From the NCBI GenBank assembly GCA_913055785.1, contig CAJXLJ010000006.1:1-64000 (forward strand): DNA of 64,000 bases. Direction: 5' to 3'. This DNA is from an uncultured Parvularculaceae bacterium. Lineage in GTDB: Bacteria > Pseudomonadota > Alphaproteobacteria > Caulobacterales > Parvularculaceae. How positions within the stretch are numbered: the stretch's first letter is position 1; every line of letters begins with the position of its first letter. The translations under genes and the position numbers were made by a program. Below, piece after piece: positions 35,552 to 44,438 of this stretch. The notes under the pieces are model-generated. The model had not been told where the DNA came from. It saw only the letters and a program-made list of their open reading frames with translations, and searched no databases.

Positions 35552-36925
35552 TCAAGTGCCGCGCGCGCTGGAACCGGCATCATAGAGCGAATCAGAAAGC
35601 GGCTCCATGTTTTCGAGATTCCATTGGTCGGGATCAAACGGGCGCTCTGTTTTGTCCATTTTTGGGTAGCCGCCCACCTCATCCTGACTGTCAATTATGC
35701 CGCCGCGGCCTTCGGCGGCATCAGCAAGCACGCGCACATCATGCACGTCCCTGTCCCAGGGCCGTGCTCCCGCATTGGCGAGGACATAGCGTTCGACCAT
35801 GGTCGTATCCATCGGTGTAAATTTTTCCGGCAAATCAAGCGGTCCTTCAGCATCGATGATTTTCGCCGCGCTGGTCGTGTAGCGCCCCTGCAACGCCATC
35901 GCCTCGCCGAAACGGCGCAGCGCCACATTATCGCGCATGAAGAGTTCTAGGTCGCCATCACCGCCAAGCATGACCAGCGGCGTCTCAGCCGGCGTGTCGG
36001 GTCCGGCCCTGACAACATTGCCAATCAACGTCATACGTCCATTCTCAAATGGAACATCGCCCCATTCTAGCCCCTGCAAATTGTAGTGAAAGACGCGCTG
36101 TCCGGGATTATAAATGAAGTTGTTGACGACCGCGCCTCGAACGCCTCCCTTAAATAAGGGGCTGCGCTCATAATTGTTTGCGTAAAGATTACCGTAGATC
36201 AATATATCCGACGTATTATCGTGAATAAGCGAACCTTTGGAATGCTCCCCTTTAGCGTGCGTCGAATTCGCCAACCCTTCAGCAATGATGTTATTGGAAA
36301 ATGTAATCTTGTGCGATGCGCCTTTGCGCCACTCATCCGGGGTGCTTCCCGTAAAGCGGGGACCGGACGCGGATAGGTTCTCATCCGTCGCCCATGTCAG
36401 GGAATTATGATCGACAATCACATTATACGCGCCGATCGTCGTGATCGCATCGATGTCGCGACCACTCCGCGGCGGCTCGCCAAGGTCGCCGGGTCGGACG
36501 CGCAGGTGCTGCACGATCACATCATGCCCGCGAATGATGAGCCCCCCCTTGATGATGGTGACGCCCGGCGACGGCGCTGTCTGCCCCGCGATGGTCACAT
36601 AAGGATGTTCAATCGAGATATTGTCGCCAGCGAGATCGATCACGCCGCCCACTTCGAAAACGATGATGCGAGGGCCTTCCGTCGCAATCGCCGCACGCAA
36701 GCTGCCGGGTCCGCTCGAGGCCAGTGTGGTGACACGGATGATCTCGCCGCCCCGCCCGCCTTGCGTCGTCGCCGCCCAGCCCACCGCGCCGGGAAAGGCG
36801 AGCTGATCGCTGTTGGCTTGAGGCGCGGCTACTTCCCCTGAACTTCTATCGCAGGCGGCAACCCCAACACTGGCGAGAAATAGAGCAACTGCACAGAACA
36901 ATCTTTTGCAAGCCACGGCAATCAT
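35552..36925 (-). CDS. Pectate lyase, PL1-like, lipoprotein
   Basis: 457 aa. The N-terminal lipoprotein signal ends at a Cys (FLASVGVAAC). The mature part is a right-handed parallel beta-helix with family markers GGRGGEIIRVTTLASSGPGSLRAAI, the Ca-site-like DAITTIGAYNVIVDHNSLTWATDEN and a string of NNI/N-rich turns (FSNNIIAEG). It cleaves polygalacturonate by beta-elimination at the cell surface or periplasm, producing unsaturated oligogalacturonates. ATG 36925 has GGGAG upstream; upstream frame discarded. Divergent from the hydratase, with the operator at 36987-37000 between. Confidence 0.9.
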   Translation of the reverse strand: MIAVACKRLFCAVALFLASVGVAACDRSSGEVAAPQANSDQLAFPGAVGWAATTQGGRGGEIIRVTTLASSGPGSLRAAIATEGPRIIVFEVGGVIDLAGDNISIEHPYVTIAGQTAPSPGVTIIKGGLIIRGHDVIVQHLRVRPGDLGEPPRSGRDIDAITTIGAYNVIVDHNSLTWATDENLSASGPRFTGSTPDEWRKGASHKITFSNNIIAEGLANSTHAKGEHSKGSLIHDNTSDILIYGNLYANNYERSPLFKGGVRGAVVNNFIYNPGQRVFHYNLQGLEWGDVPFENGRMTLIGNVVRAGPDTPAETPLVMLGGDGDLELFMRDNVALRRFGEAMALQGRYTTSAAKIIDAEGPLDLPEKFTPMDTTMVERYVLANAGARPWDRDVHDVRVLADAAEGRGGIIDSQDEVGGYPKMDKTERPFDPDQWNLENMEPLSDSLYDAGSSARGT

Positions 36926-36986
36926 TGGTTTTCTCCCTTGCTCCGGCCTCGATAAGTCGGGGGCGTCACATTTATTTATTTGAAAA

Positions 36987-37000
36987 TGACACCGGTTTCC
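36987..37000 (+). promoter_or_regulatory. LacI-type operator TGACACCGGTTTCC
   Basis: Third promoter region of the locus with the TGACACCGGT core, midway between the divergent pectate lyase (36925) and hydratase (37044) starts; it could control both. Confidence 0.7.
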
Positions 37001-37043
37001 TTTATTGTCTACTCCATTCCGGACAAAAAGCAGGCGGTCGAAA

Positions 37044-37898
37044 ATGCAGACAAAAAAGGGCGGAGACAATGCTGCTGCCAGAGACGCAATCGCTAAGGCG
37101 TTCGTTCGGGCGAGGCGCGCCGCGCAGCCGCTGAAAGCCTATCCGGGAGTCGCGCCTCAGTCCCTCGACGAGGCCTATGCTATTCAGGACCTCGCCCTCG
37201 GCCTGTGGTCCGACAGGATTGCGGGATGGAAAGTCGGCCGCATCAATGGCGCTACGGCGGCTGCGCTCAACTGTAACAGACTGGCCGGTCCGATCTTCAA
37301 AGGCGCCGTGAGAGAAGCCGGCGATGACATCGCAATGCCAGTGTTCGATGGCGGCTTCGCCGCGGTTGAAGCGGAATGCGTGTTAATTCTCGCCGAAGAC
37401 GCGCCTGAAGGCAAAACCGAGTGGGCGACTGAAGAAGCGCAAGAACTGATTGGTTCCGTCGTCGCCGGCATCGAGATCGCCAGCAGCCCGTTCGCCGGGA
37501 TCAACGATCTCGGCCCGCTCGTCACCATTTCCGATTTCGGAAACAACAATGGCCTTATCATAGGCGAGGAACTGCCCGGCTGGTCTGCGTTTGACATCGA
37601 TGACTGGATTTTTGAAACCCTTATCGACGGGCAAACTGTTGGCGTCAGCGCCGCGGGCGCCATTCCTGGCGGACCTGTAGAGTCCTTGCGGTTTCTTCTT
37701 GAAAACACAGCGAAAAGGGGCATGGCGCTGAAAAAAGGCATGACGATCTCATCTGGCGCCGTGACCGGCGTTCACGAAATCAAGATCGGGCAGGAAGCCG
37801 TCATTCGCTATCGAAACGATAATGTGTTGCGTTGTCATTTAATCGCTGCAACACCGGCAAACAACGCCGGTGCCGAAACAGGAAAGATTCTAGCATGA
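37044..37898 (+). CDS. 2-keto-4-pentenoate hydratase-family protein
   Basis: 284-aa protein of the MhpD/2-oxopent-4-enoate hydratase and 4-oxalocrotonate decarboxylase fold: GWKVG near the N-terminus, VEAECVLILAEDAP (the metal-binding E-x-E region), VVAGIEIASSPFAG and VSAAGAIPGGPVESLRFLLE. Members hydrate or decarboxylate 2-keto acids. In a pectin locus its substrate is unclear; a side step on a 2-keto-3-deoxy acid is conceivable. ATG 37044 is supported by the family N-terminus. It overlaps the next gene by 4 bp. Confidence 0.82.
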   Translation: MQTKKGGDNAAARDAIAKAFVRARRAAQPLKAYPGVAPQSLDEAYAIQDLALGLWSDRIAGWKVGRINGATAAALNCNRLAGPIFKGAVREAGDDIAMPVFDGGFAAVEAECVLILAEDAPEGKTEWATEEAQELIGSVVAGIEIASSPFAGINDLGPLVTISDFGNNNGLIIGEELPGWSAFDIDDWIFETLIDGQTVGVSAAGAIPGGPVESLRFLLENTAKRGMALKKGMTISSGAVTGVHEIKIGQEAVIRYRNDNVLRCHLIAATPANNAGAETGKILA

Positions 37899-38434
37899 AA
37901 CGATTTCTTACGCTCACATGCATGAGCGCGCTTACCGGCTTAGCTGCCGCATCCTGCGCCGAACAGAAAGAGGTGCAGGAACAGGAGATTGGCGCGACAC
38001 TGAACGATAAAGCTGATGTCAGCATAGAAGACGTGCCTCCCGCCGTTCTCGAAGCGGCGCACGCAATGCGTCCGGACATTACATTCACGGAAGCCGAAAG
38101 AGAAATTCGCAACGGCGTCGTTTATTACGATGTAGGCGGCGTCGATGCGAACGGCAATGAAATCGAACTCGACATCATGCAAGACGGAGAGGGCTGGCGG
38201 GTTGTTGAAATTCAAAGAGACATTGTTCTGGAAGAAGCGCCGGAAGCGGTCGTCGCAGCCTTTCGCGAGAATGCGCCAGGCGTTGAGCCGGCGCGTATTA
38301 TCGAGAGCGATCAGACCGACGGCGTCATCATCTACGAATTTTTCGCAGTCTCCGACAACGGCGATGAGAAAAAGTATGAAGTCAAATATGACGGCGAAAG
38401 CGCGGAATTTTTGACCGAGGAATGGGTTCACTAA
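37895..38434 (+). CDS. PepSY-like periplasmic lipoprotein
   Basis: 179 aa. Lipoprotein signal with a Cys after LAAAS (MSALTGLAAASC). The mature part shows two PepSY-like repeats: DVPPAVLEAAHAMRPDITFTEAERE...YYDVGGVDANGNEIELDIM and EEAPEAVVAAFRENAPGVEPARIIES...YEFFAVSDNGDEKKYEVKY. Such domains are thought to modulate periplasmic or outer-membrane proteins. It starts inside the stop of the hydratase (ATGA), so the two are coupled; no clear functional link between them is known. Confidence 0.8.
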   Translation: MKRFLTLTCMSALTGLAAASCAEQKEVQEQEIGATLNDKADVSIEDVPPAVLEAAHAMRPDITFTEAEREIRNGVVYYDVGGVDANGNEIELDIMQDGEGWRVVEIQRDIVLEEAPEAVVAAFRENAPGVEPARIIESDQTDGVIIYEFFAVSDNGDEKKYEVKYDGESAEFLTEEWVH

Positions 38435-38548
38435 CCGCACCGCTATTCTGACTGATACGTCTGATGGCGCGTATTTTCAAAACCAGAAAAATCGCCCTCC
38501 TTTACGGCCGGCAATAGCACTCCCTTCTTTCAGCTATCAGAAACAAGA

Positions 38549-38590
38549 AACCCGAAGCGGGGGAGGAACCGCTTCGGGTTTCTTTCCTGT
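38549..38590. terminator. Bidirectional rho-independent terminator
   Basis: Perfect 14-bp stem, GAAACCCGAAGCGG (38549-38562) / CCGCTTCGGGTTTC (38571-38584), followed by TTTCC on the plus strand and T-rich on the minus. It sits between the convergent lipoprotein and receptor genes. Confidence 0.85.
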
Positions 38591-38625
38591 TGCAGCCCCA
38601 TACTGCGGGGCTGATAACGGAGGGA

Positions 38626-41355
38626 CTAGAAGTCGTAACGCGCGCCGAAGATAAAGTTCCGACCCGTGTGGTGGTAGAGCGTCGGCAGCATCAATACGTC
38701 GAATGTCTGATGCTCATACTCATCCGTAAGATTCACCGCCTCAAAGGTCAGCTCGATATTCTCGCTAACCCGGAATGAGGACGCGAAATCCAGGTTGAAC
38801 GTCGATGCAACGCCCCGCTCCTCACGCCCTTCCGTGCGCCCGCTCGATGCAGGATTTGTCGTGAGATACGCGTCCCGGTAGGCGCCGGTAAGCCTGGCGC
38901 TGAAACGGTTGTCTTCATAATAGAAGGTCGCGTTGAAAGCGTTCGGCGAGAAGCCGATGATCGATTCCGACGTGACGTACGTATAGTTGCCGGCAAACCC
39001 CGTGTTGCCCAGGAACCCGGGCAGGAAGGTAAACGGCTGCTGGTAGACAACCTCAACGCCCTTGATGTTTGCGCCGTCGCCGTTCGACACCTGGGAGATA
39101 ATAACGTCGGGATCAAGCCCCATATCCAGATAGTCCATGAACAACGGGCTCGTCGGCGACGCAACGGTCTGCGGAAGACCAGTTGCGCTGAAGGTCGTTT
39201 CCACATCCTGAGAGCGCTCAAAGAACGTATCAATGTCTTTCAGGAAGAGGCCAACGGCAAACAGTGAATCCTCAGCGAAATACCATTCAAGACTCAGGTC
39301 GATATTCGTCGCCCGATAAGGATCAAGCCCTGGATTGCCCTGGTTGATCTGGAACGGAGGCCCCATGAACGAGTCGATCGTACCGCCCGGCGTCAGGTTC
39401 CCCAGCGACGGCCGCGCCATCACTTTGGCGAAGCCCATGCGAACGAGGAAGTCGTCGGCCGGCTCCATCACGATATTGAACGCCGGCAGGTAGTCGTCAT
39501 ACTTTCTATCAATGGTGACTTCCGTGTCGCCCAGATAGCCAGTCGACGACGTTTTTGTCTGAACATAGCGAACGCCGAAATCGCCGCGCACCGGCATCCC
39601 GCCAAGATCAAAATGATAGTCGAACTGAACATAGCCGCCCAGATCCTTCTCTTTGACGCCGCGCGTATCCTGGATCCGCTGCACCGGATCGATCGATAAC
39701 AAACCGATCATCGCAACAGCTGCATCCCAATCGGCAGAAGTCCAACTCGTGTCGATGCCGCTTGGCGCATCAAGGCCGTCGCCAAAGCCCATCAGCTGAT
39801 ACGCGATCGAGTCAGTGACCGGAATTGCCGCCGAGTAGCCATCCAGATCAGCCACATTGCCTTCTGCACGCGATTCAAAGGTCGTGAATTCAAACTGTTT
39901 CCAGCTAATACCGACACTCATTGTGATCGCTTCATTCAGGTCGTAGGCGGCGTTCGCCTGGACAGTGTCATAGGTGTTATCGACACCCTGTGGACGATTG
40001 CGATACTGCGTGAAGAGAAATTCGGTCGGATCGTTTACGTCTAGAGAACCGAAGTCGACAAAGGCGGCGTTCGGGTTATCCCTGAAGTCATAGACATATC
40101 CCGTCACCGGATTGGCTGCATCGAAGAAGATCGTTGACTGAATCGGAATATCAAAATCCGATCGGGAGATACCGCCAAGGATATTCACTCGGAATGAATC
40201 GCTAAAGTCGTGCTCGATGTTGCCGGTGAACTGATAGAATTCAGTTGTGAGATAATCCCGACGATGCTCGCTACGCGCAGGAACCAGACCATTGCCGGCG
40301 TCCGCTTGCAGATCGCCCATCAAATAGGTGAGCACGCCATCGCTATTCACCTCAAAATCGGTAACGTCGATATTATCGGTGTTGCTGCGAATGAAGACTT
40401 CAAGAAACTCTTCGTCACGGGTTCCGTCGAAACTCGAATAAAGACCGTCGAACGAAATTCGAGTACGTTCTGTCGGTTGGAATTGAAGGGAGCCAGTGAT
40501 CCCGAGACGTTCCTGGTCGTAATCCAGGCGGCCATAACGCGGAATACGCGCATAATAGGAGTCGTAGAGCGTGCCGCAGTCTCCGACATCAGGCGGACAC
40601 GTCGTGCCATTGACGGAACGGAAAGAGGCGAAATCATCGAAGCGAACGGTTGAGAAACCCTCTTCGCGAATTTTACGGTCTGAATAGGCGGCCGAAACCA
40701 GAAAGCCCCAGACCTCGTCGGGATCGGTGTAGGAAAGAAGCCCAGCTACCCTGGGACCGACGCTATCTGAAAGATCGTTATAAAGCCCTTGAGCCGCCAA
40801 CGATCCCGTAAAACCAGAGTCAAAATCAAATGGTTGCGCCGTTTTGAGCTCGACATTGGCGCCGAGAGAGCCTTCTTCTACGGACGCCGATTGCGATTTA
40901 CGAACGACGAGTTCATTGAACAACTCGGAAGCAAATGTATTGAAATCGAAACCGCGGCTTCGGTTCGATCCGCCTGAAGCATCCGACCCGCCCCCGGTCG
41001 TGAGCGCTTCCATACCGTTAATACGAACGCGCGTGAAATCGCCCCCGAGGCCGCGAACGGTAATGCGTCTGCCCTCGCCTGCCTGACGATCAATTGATAC
41101 ACCCGGAATGCGCTGCAGCGATTCAGCAAGGTTCAGGTCCGGAAAATCGGCGATGTCTTCTGCGACGATAGCGTCGACGATGCCCGTTGAGTCTTTTTTC
41201 GTCTTTAGCGCCGCGCCAAGGCTGCTTTTAAAGCCCGTTACGACGATCTGATCATCGCCTTCCTCATCCTGCGCCAACGCAGCGCCGGCGCTCATTGATA
41301 AAGCAAGGCAGGAAACGCCTGCAAAGATTGCACGTTTAGTCTTGGAATTCGCCAT
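38626..41355 (-). CDS. TonB-dependent receptor, carbohydrate type (pectin oligosaccharides)
   Basis: 909 aa, the largest receptor of the window. Signal peptide (AIFAGVSCLALSMSAGAALAQ), TonB-box-like DDQIVVTGF, and a plug with the Caulobacter/Xanthomonas carbohydrate-receptor pattern (DIADFPDLNLAESLQRIPGVSIDRQAGEGR, VRGLGGDFTRVRING). The barrel ends in FGARYDF. ATG 41355 follows GGGAGGGTTAG. Two LacI-type operators lie 49-81 bp upstream, tying it to the pectate lyase and uronate genes; import of unsaturated oligogalacturonates is the likely job. Confidence 0.95.
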   Translation of the reverse strand: MANSKTKRAIFAGVSCLALSMSAGAALAQDEEGDDQIVVTGFKSSLGAALKTKKDSTGIVDAIVAEDIADFPDLNLAESLQRIPGVSIDRQAGEGRRITVRGLGGDFTRVRINGMEALTTGGGSDASGGSNRSRGFDFNTFASELFNELVVRKSQSASVEEGSLGANVELKTAQPFDFDSGFTGSLAAQGLYNDLSDSVGPRVAGLLSYTDPDEVWGFLVSAAYSDRKIREEGFSTVRFDDFASFRSVNGTTCPPDVGDCGTLYDSYYARIPRYGRLDYDQERLGITGSLQFQPTERTRISFDGLYSSFDGTRDEEFLEVFIRSNTDNIDVTDFEVNSDGVLTYLMGDLQADAGNGLVPARSEHRRDYLTTEFYQFTGNIEHDFSDSFRVNILGGISRSDFDIPIQSTIFFDAANPVTGYVYDFRDNPNAAFVDFGSLDVNDPTEFLFTQYRNRPQGVDNTYDTVQANAAYDLNEAITMSVGISWKQFEFTTFESRAEGNVADLDGYSAAIPVTDSIAYQLMGFGDGLDAPSGIDTSWTSADWDAAVAMIGLLSIDPVQRIQDTRGVKEKDLGGYVQFDYHFDLGGMPVRGDFGVRYVQTKTSSTGYLGDTEVTIDRKYDDYLPAFNIVMEPADDFLVRMGFAKVMARPSLGNLTPGGTIDSFMGPPFQINQGNPGLDPYRATNIDLSLEWYFAEDSLFAVGLFLKDIDTFFERSQDVETTFSATGLPQTVASPTSPLFMDYLDMGLDPDVIISQVSNGDGANIKGVEVVYQQPFTFLPGFLGNTGFAGNYTYVTSESIIGFSPNAFNATFYYEDNRFSARLTGAYRDAYLTTNPASSGRTEGREERGVASTFNLDFASSFRVSENIELTFEAVNLTDEYEHQTFDVLMLPTLYHHTGRNFIFGARYDF

Positions 41356-41403
41356 GGCTAACCCTCCCATATAAAAACCGAAGTGGTTCGTTTTTCTTAT
41401 TAT

Positions 41404-41436
41404 TGACACCGGTGTCATTCTTTGCTACCGGTGTCA
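41404..41436. promoter_or_regulatory. Tandem LacI-type operators upstream of the receptor
   Basis: A perfect palindrome TGACACCGGTGTCA (41404-41417) and a second site TGCTACCGGTGTCA (41423-41436), 19 bp centre to centre. They match the sites at 34348-34361 and 36987-37000. Confidence 0.8.
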
Positions 41437-42045
41437 TTTTTAGAAACACTAGCGGAAACTTCTCTCTCTCGCAAGTTATTTGCCGCAAAAATCTCTAGAG
41501 AGATTAAGAAAACCAGGCCTGCCGTCATCGCCACGGCACCAGCGCGTTACTCTTACATGTTGAACCGAACCAGTCGTTCACTGACGAAACACCAATGGCG
41601 CAACCGCCCTTTCTGTAACAACATGATCGCTTTCGATTGACCGCCAAGCTGGCGCGCCGCTCCTACGCACATGTGAACAAAGACCGCTCCGCACTCAAAC
41701 GTCAGCATAAGGCTGTATCCGATGAAATCGTGCGCGGTGAATATCAATACGCAAAGTAATCATGACAAGCACGTCATCACAAAAGCGGGCGCGCGCCGCC
41801 GTCTTTAAAGACATAAGGGCGCACGAGACCACCCTCCAGCCCCATCTGATCAGCACGAGGCAGGAGTTTACACTGCCGAATGTTTGACATTGCACCTGCA
41901 AACGTCATGCGTATTCCGCAAGGCGCGACTTGAACAGTTCCGCTTTTTTTAACGTAAAGCAGTAGGCCCGCAGAAGCTTCACAAATAGAAGACAGTCTCA
42001 CATTACAAGCCCTGCTGTCTTAAGCAGCATGCCGCAGAAACTTCT

Positions 42046-42192
42046 ATATGTGCAAAGATCCTGCGCCTTTCATTTCTCGCGCCGGACAGCATCGACGCCA
42101 TTCTCGCAAGCAGCAAGACGGGAGAGCTTAATCTGCATAGAGCAAATGTCACCGCGCTGCCTGTCGGCTGGTGCGAACAACGATGCGCGCCC
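42046..42192 (+). pseudogene. Remnant of a serine site-specific recombinase C-terminus
   Basis: In frame from 42046 the translation contains LRLSFLAPDSIDAILASS, then LNLHRA and PVGWCEQR. This is the tail seen at the end of large serine recombinases common in Alphaproteobacteria (pattern RLAFLAPDIVEAIL, then PLDWAEQR). No start, catalytic or zinc-ribbon part is recognisable upstream. Decayed relic of a mobile element; recognition is by memory of the family pattern. Confidence 0.55.
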
Positions 42193-42525
42193 GGTACGGC
42201 GCTGAATGATGCGCCCGCACGTCACCGTCTACATGATCGACGACCTACAGAGGCCACTCGTTCGAACGCAACAGACCGCTTCCTGAAATTCTGCGACTGG
42301 CGTCTTCGGCCTATTTGGCGAACCACCGAACTGCTGTCAGAGACTCTCGGACAATTACGACCGGCTGCCGGCAAGAGCGCCGTCTCTCATAGGCCGCAGA
42401 GAGACGAAAACTTACGCAAGCGTCTGAAAAATGGGCGCGCTTTTGAAGGCTACAGCGAACTGGCGTTTCGACCGGATTTGGGTAGCGGCGGAAGCGATCC
42501 GGACCGAACCGGTCTCGGGCCATTA

Positions 42526-42674
42526 TCCCTGTTTTCGGGGAATTTACAGGGAAATTTCACAAAGAAATGCGGATACTGCAGTTTTGAAGAGCATATCCGC
42601 GCCTGCTTTCAACGCTATAGCTAATAATTCCCTAAACGACCTAACAGGGAAATATTTCTACGTATCAGGGAATT
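42526..42674. repeat. Cluster of CAGGGAA-type short repeats
   Basis: Within 150 bp there are about six copies of a CAGGGAAWT-like word on both strands (near 42526, 42537, 42547, 42627, 42645 and 42666). Similar arrays often follow recombinase or transposase genes in Alphaproteobacteria. Supports a mobile-element scar. Confidence 0.5.
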
Positions 42675-43116
42675 CAAACTCGGAGCAAGTAATATTAAAT
42701 GCGGATGAGGTTTTGATAGGGACAGCCCGTTCTATTCAGGTCATAGGCGGTTATTAGCATCGGTCGTATCAAGGAATTGATATATCGCGCACCAAAGATG
42801 ATTTCTGATCCTGTTTCTGTAAGGAGCGGTGTGCGCAATCATACGCCGGCACCGATCCGGCGCGCCGTCGCCATATTTATAGTGCATTTTCGCGGCCCAT
42901 TTGCCGGCCAGCGCATTAATACGTCGCCTTTTTTTCGAGCCGCTTGTCTGCCGGAAAAGCAGTAAGAAGCGAGGTAAGGCTTGAAAAAACGGAATAATGC
43001 TGTGCAGCGCGCATTTTTTGCTCCGAGGCGCCGCTGCCAGTCATGACACAGCTCCGTTTAAATATGGACATTTGCTATCTCGTTCATGCAGATAACTGCA
43101 GACTACTTCCAGGGCG

Positions 43117-43521
43117 TTAATCGCTTTTGCCGCTTCGAATAGTTTGTTCAAACATCGAGTCATAACTGCTCAATGAGCCCTTAATACCTACCATCCGCTT
43201 CAAATCGCAATACAGGGAAAATGGAAAAAGGTCATCAAAATAAACATATCCATACGGGGATGGGTCAAACGATTCCATACGCCATACATAGATCTTTTCA
43301 AAAAGACCGTTAATCGACTGGATCTCGCGCGTGGCTAATTTCTTCGTAACTTTTTCCCTGCGGGTATTTATTTTTTCCCAATCTTCGCCCTCAGAAGCGC
43401 GTTGTGACGCCTGAACAAGAATCAAATAATCTATAAACAACTTCGAAGGTTGAAATGCCGAGCCTGTGTTTGAAGCTGAACGCTTTGACATGCGCATCTG
43501 TATTTTTTTCTTAGTTTTCAT
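43117..43521 (-). CDS. Hypothetical protein
   Basis: 134 aa, no family recognised. ATG 43521 (MKTKKKIQMRMSKRS) is preceded by GAGGGG; the frame is open further upstream but without another good start. Basic N-terminus, then a mostly helical body with SINGLFEKIYVWRMESFDPSPYGYVYFDDLFPFSLYCDL. No signal peptide or TM segment. It lies 116 bp downstream of the membrane-XRE gene on the same strand. Lower GC than the catabolic genes, fitting recent acquisition. Confidence 0.6.
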   Translation of the reverse strand: MKTKKKIQMRMSKRSASNTGSAFQPSKLFIDYLILVQASQRASEGEDWEKINTRREKVTKKLATREIQSINGLFEKIYVWRMESFDPSPYGYVYFDDLFPFSLYCDLKRMVGIKGSLSSYDSMFEQTIRSGKSD

Positions 43522-43637
43522 CGCCCCTCGCTGAAGCAACATCGCGCCGAGAGTTTGAGCTCGGTTTTCATCAGATAATAAAAGGCTCACATTCCGGCAG
43601 AGCCACATGCGACCTACGCAAGCTGCGCCTGTGATTC

Positions 43638-44417
43638 TTATATTTTGAAAGTTTTCGCTTCCGGCGCCGCTTCCAACCCTTCGGAGAAATAGTCCAAGCT
43701 GACACTGAAAAACTTCGCCAACACCCATAGTTGGGAAGCGCCGATTCGATTAGTTCCGCTTTCGAATTTGTTGATTTGCGCTTGCGTCAATCCGAGATGC
43801 TCTGCCAGTTCGGCCTGGCTGAGTCCTGATTTCCCCCGAAGATCTTTAAGCCTCTGGCCTATATGCTCATCGATCAGCCGGATTTGATCACTGCGCTTTT
43901 TGGGCAATCCCGCCTCGCTCGCACTAATTCGAGTCCTTCGAAACAAATCATCTTTAAGATATAACAATTTCATGCGCAATAAGCCCTTGGCTTCATTCAT
44001 ACTTTTGGGCGTAAAGCCTATAATGCAGACAGCGATCGCCAGGATCATCAGTATATTGAGCGCAAGACTATGGGCAGCGCTTGTTCCATAATTTTCGTTA
44101 AAAGCGCCGGCCAGATTAACGCTTGCCATGGCAAGCTGAATTAGAGCCAGCGCCCCCGCCCAGCGGTTACGCGAAAGCCAGGATGTATCCCTGTAAATAT
44201 TTAGAAAACAAAACGCGAGAACGGCATCGATCGCGACGTAAATTAATGTTAAGTCGTGGATGTTTGGAAACAAGCGGCCGAAAAAAATGAAAATGATATT
44301 CGATATGATGATCGAACCAAGCAACATCGCGGCGCCGAATATTTTCTTCTGGCTTCCCCAGAGCACGGCAAGCACAGCGACACCGAACGCCAATCCCGTA
44401 TAGAGAAAAAACAGCAT
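43638..44417 (-). CDS. Five-TM membrane protein with C-terminal XRE helix-turn-helix
   Basis: 259 aa. Five hydrophobic helices (about 3-20, 28-46, 53-72, 86-105, 116-136) are followed by a basic linker and a complete XRE/Cro domain at about 188-243 (RLKDLRGKSGLSQAELAEHLGLTQAQINKFESGTNRIGASQLWVLAKFF, recognition helix TQAQINKFESG). The order is unusual: most XRE proteins carry HTH first and are soluble. It could be a membrane-tethered regulator sensing something in the envelope. The reading frame is continuous. It follows the 130-aa gene by 21 bp. No known family recognised. Confidence 0.85.
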   Translation of the reverse strand: MLFFLYTGLAFGVAVLAVLWGSQKKIFGAAMLLGSIIISNIIFIFFGRLFPNIHDLTLIYVAIDAVLAFCFLNIYRDTSWLSRNRWAGALALIQLAMASVNLAGAFNENYGTSAAHSLALNILMILAIAVCIIGFTPKSMNEAKGLLRMKLLYLKDDLFRRTRISASEAGLPKKRSDQIRLIDEHIGQRLKDLRGKSGLSQAELAEHLGLTQAQINKFESGTNRIGASQLWVLAKFFSVSLDYFSEGLEAAPEAKTFKI

Positions 44418-44438
44418 AGCGCCTAATCAAGGAACGGC

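Larger units (their letters stand above)
41437..43116. other. 1.7-kb gene-poor scar region
   Basis: No intact gene. It contains a decayed serine-recombinase C-terminus (42046-42192) and a cluster of CAGGGAA-type motifs (42526-42674). The frame at 42431-42757 lacks a convincing start and family and runs through the motif cluster, so I do not call it a gene. Confidence 0.6.

Noticed and set aside
42431-42757. 108-codon frame in the scar region
   Set aside because: No convincing start or family; runs through the CAGGGAA repeat cluster.
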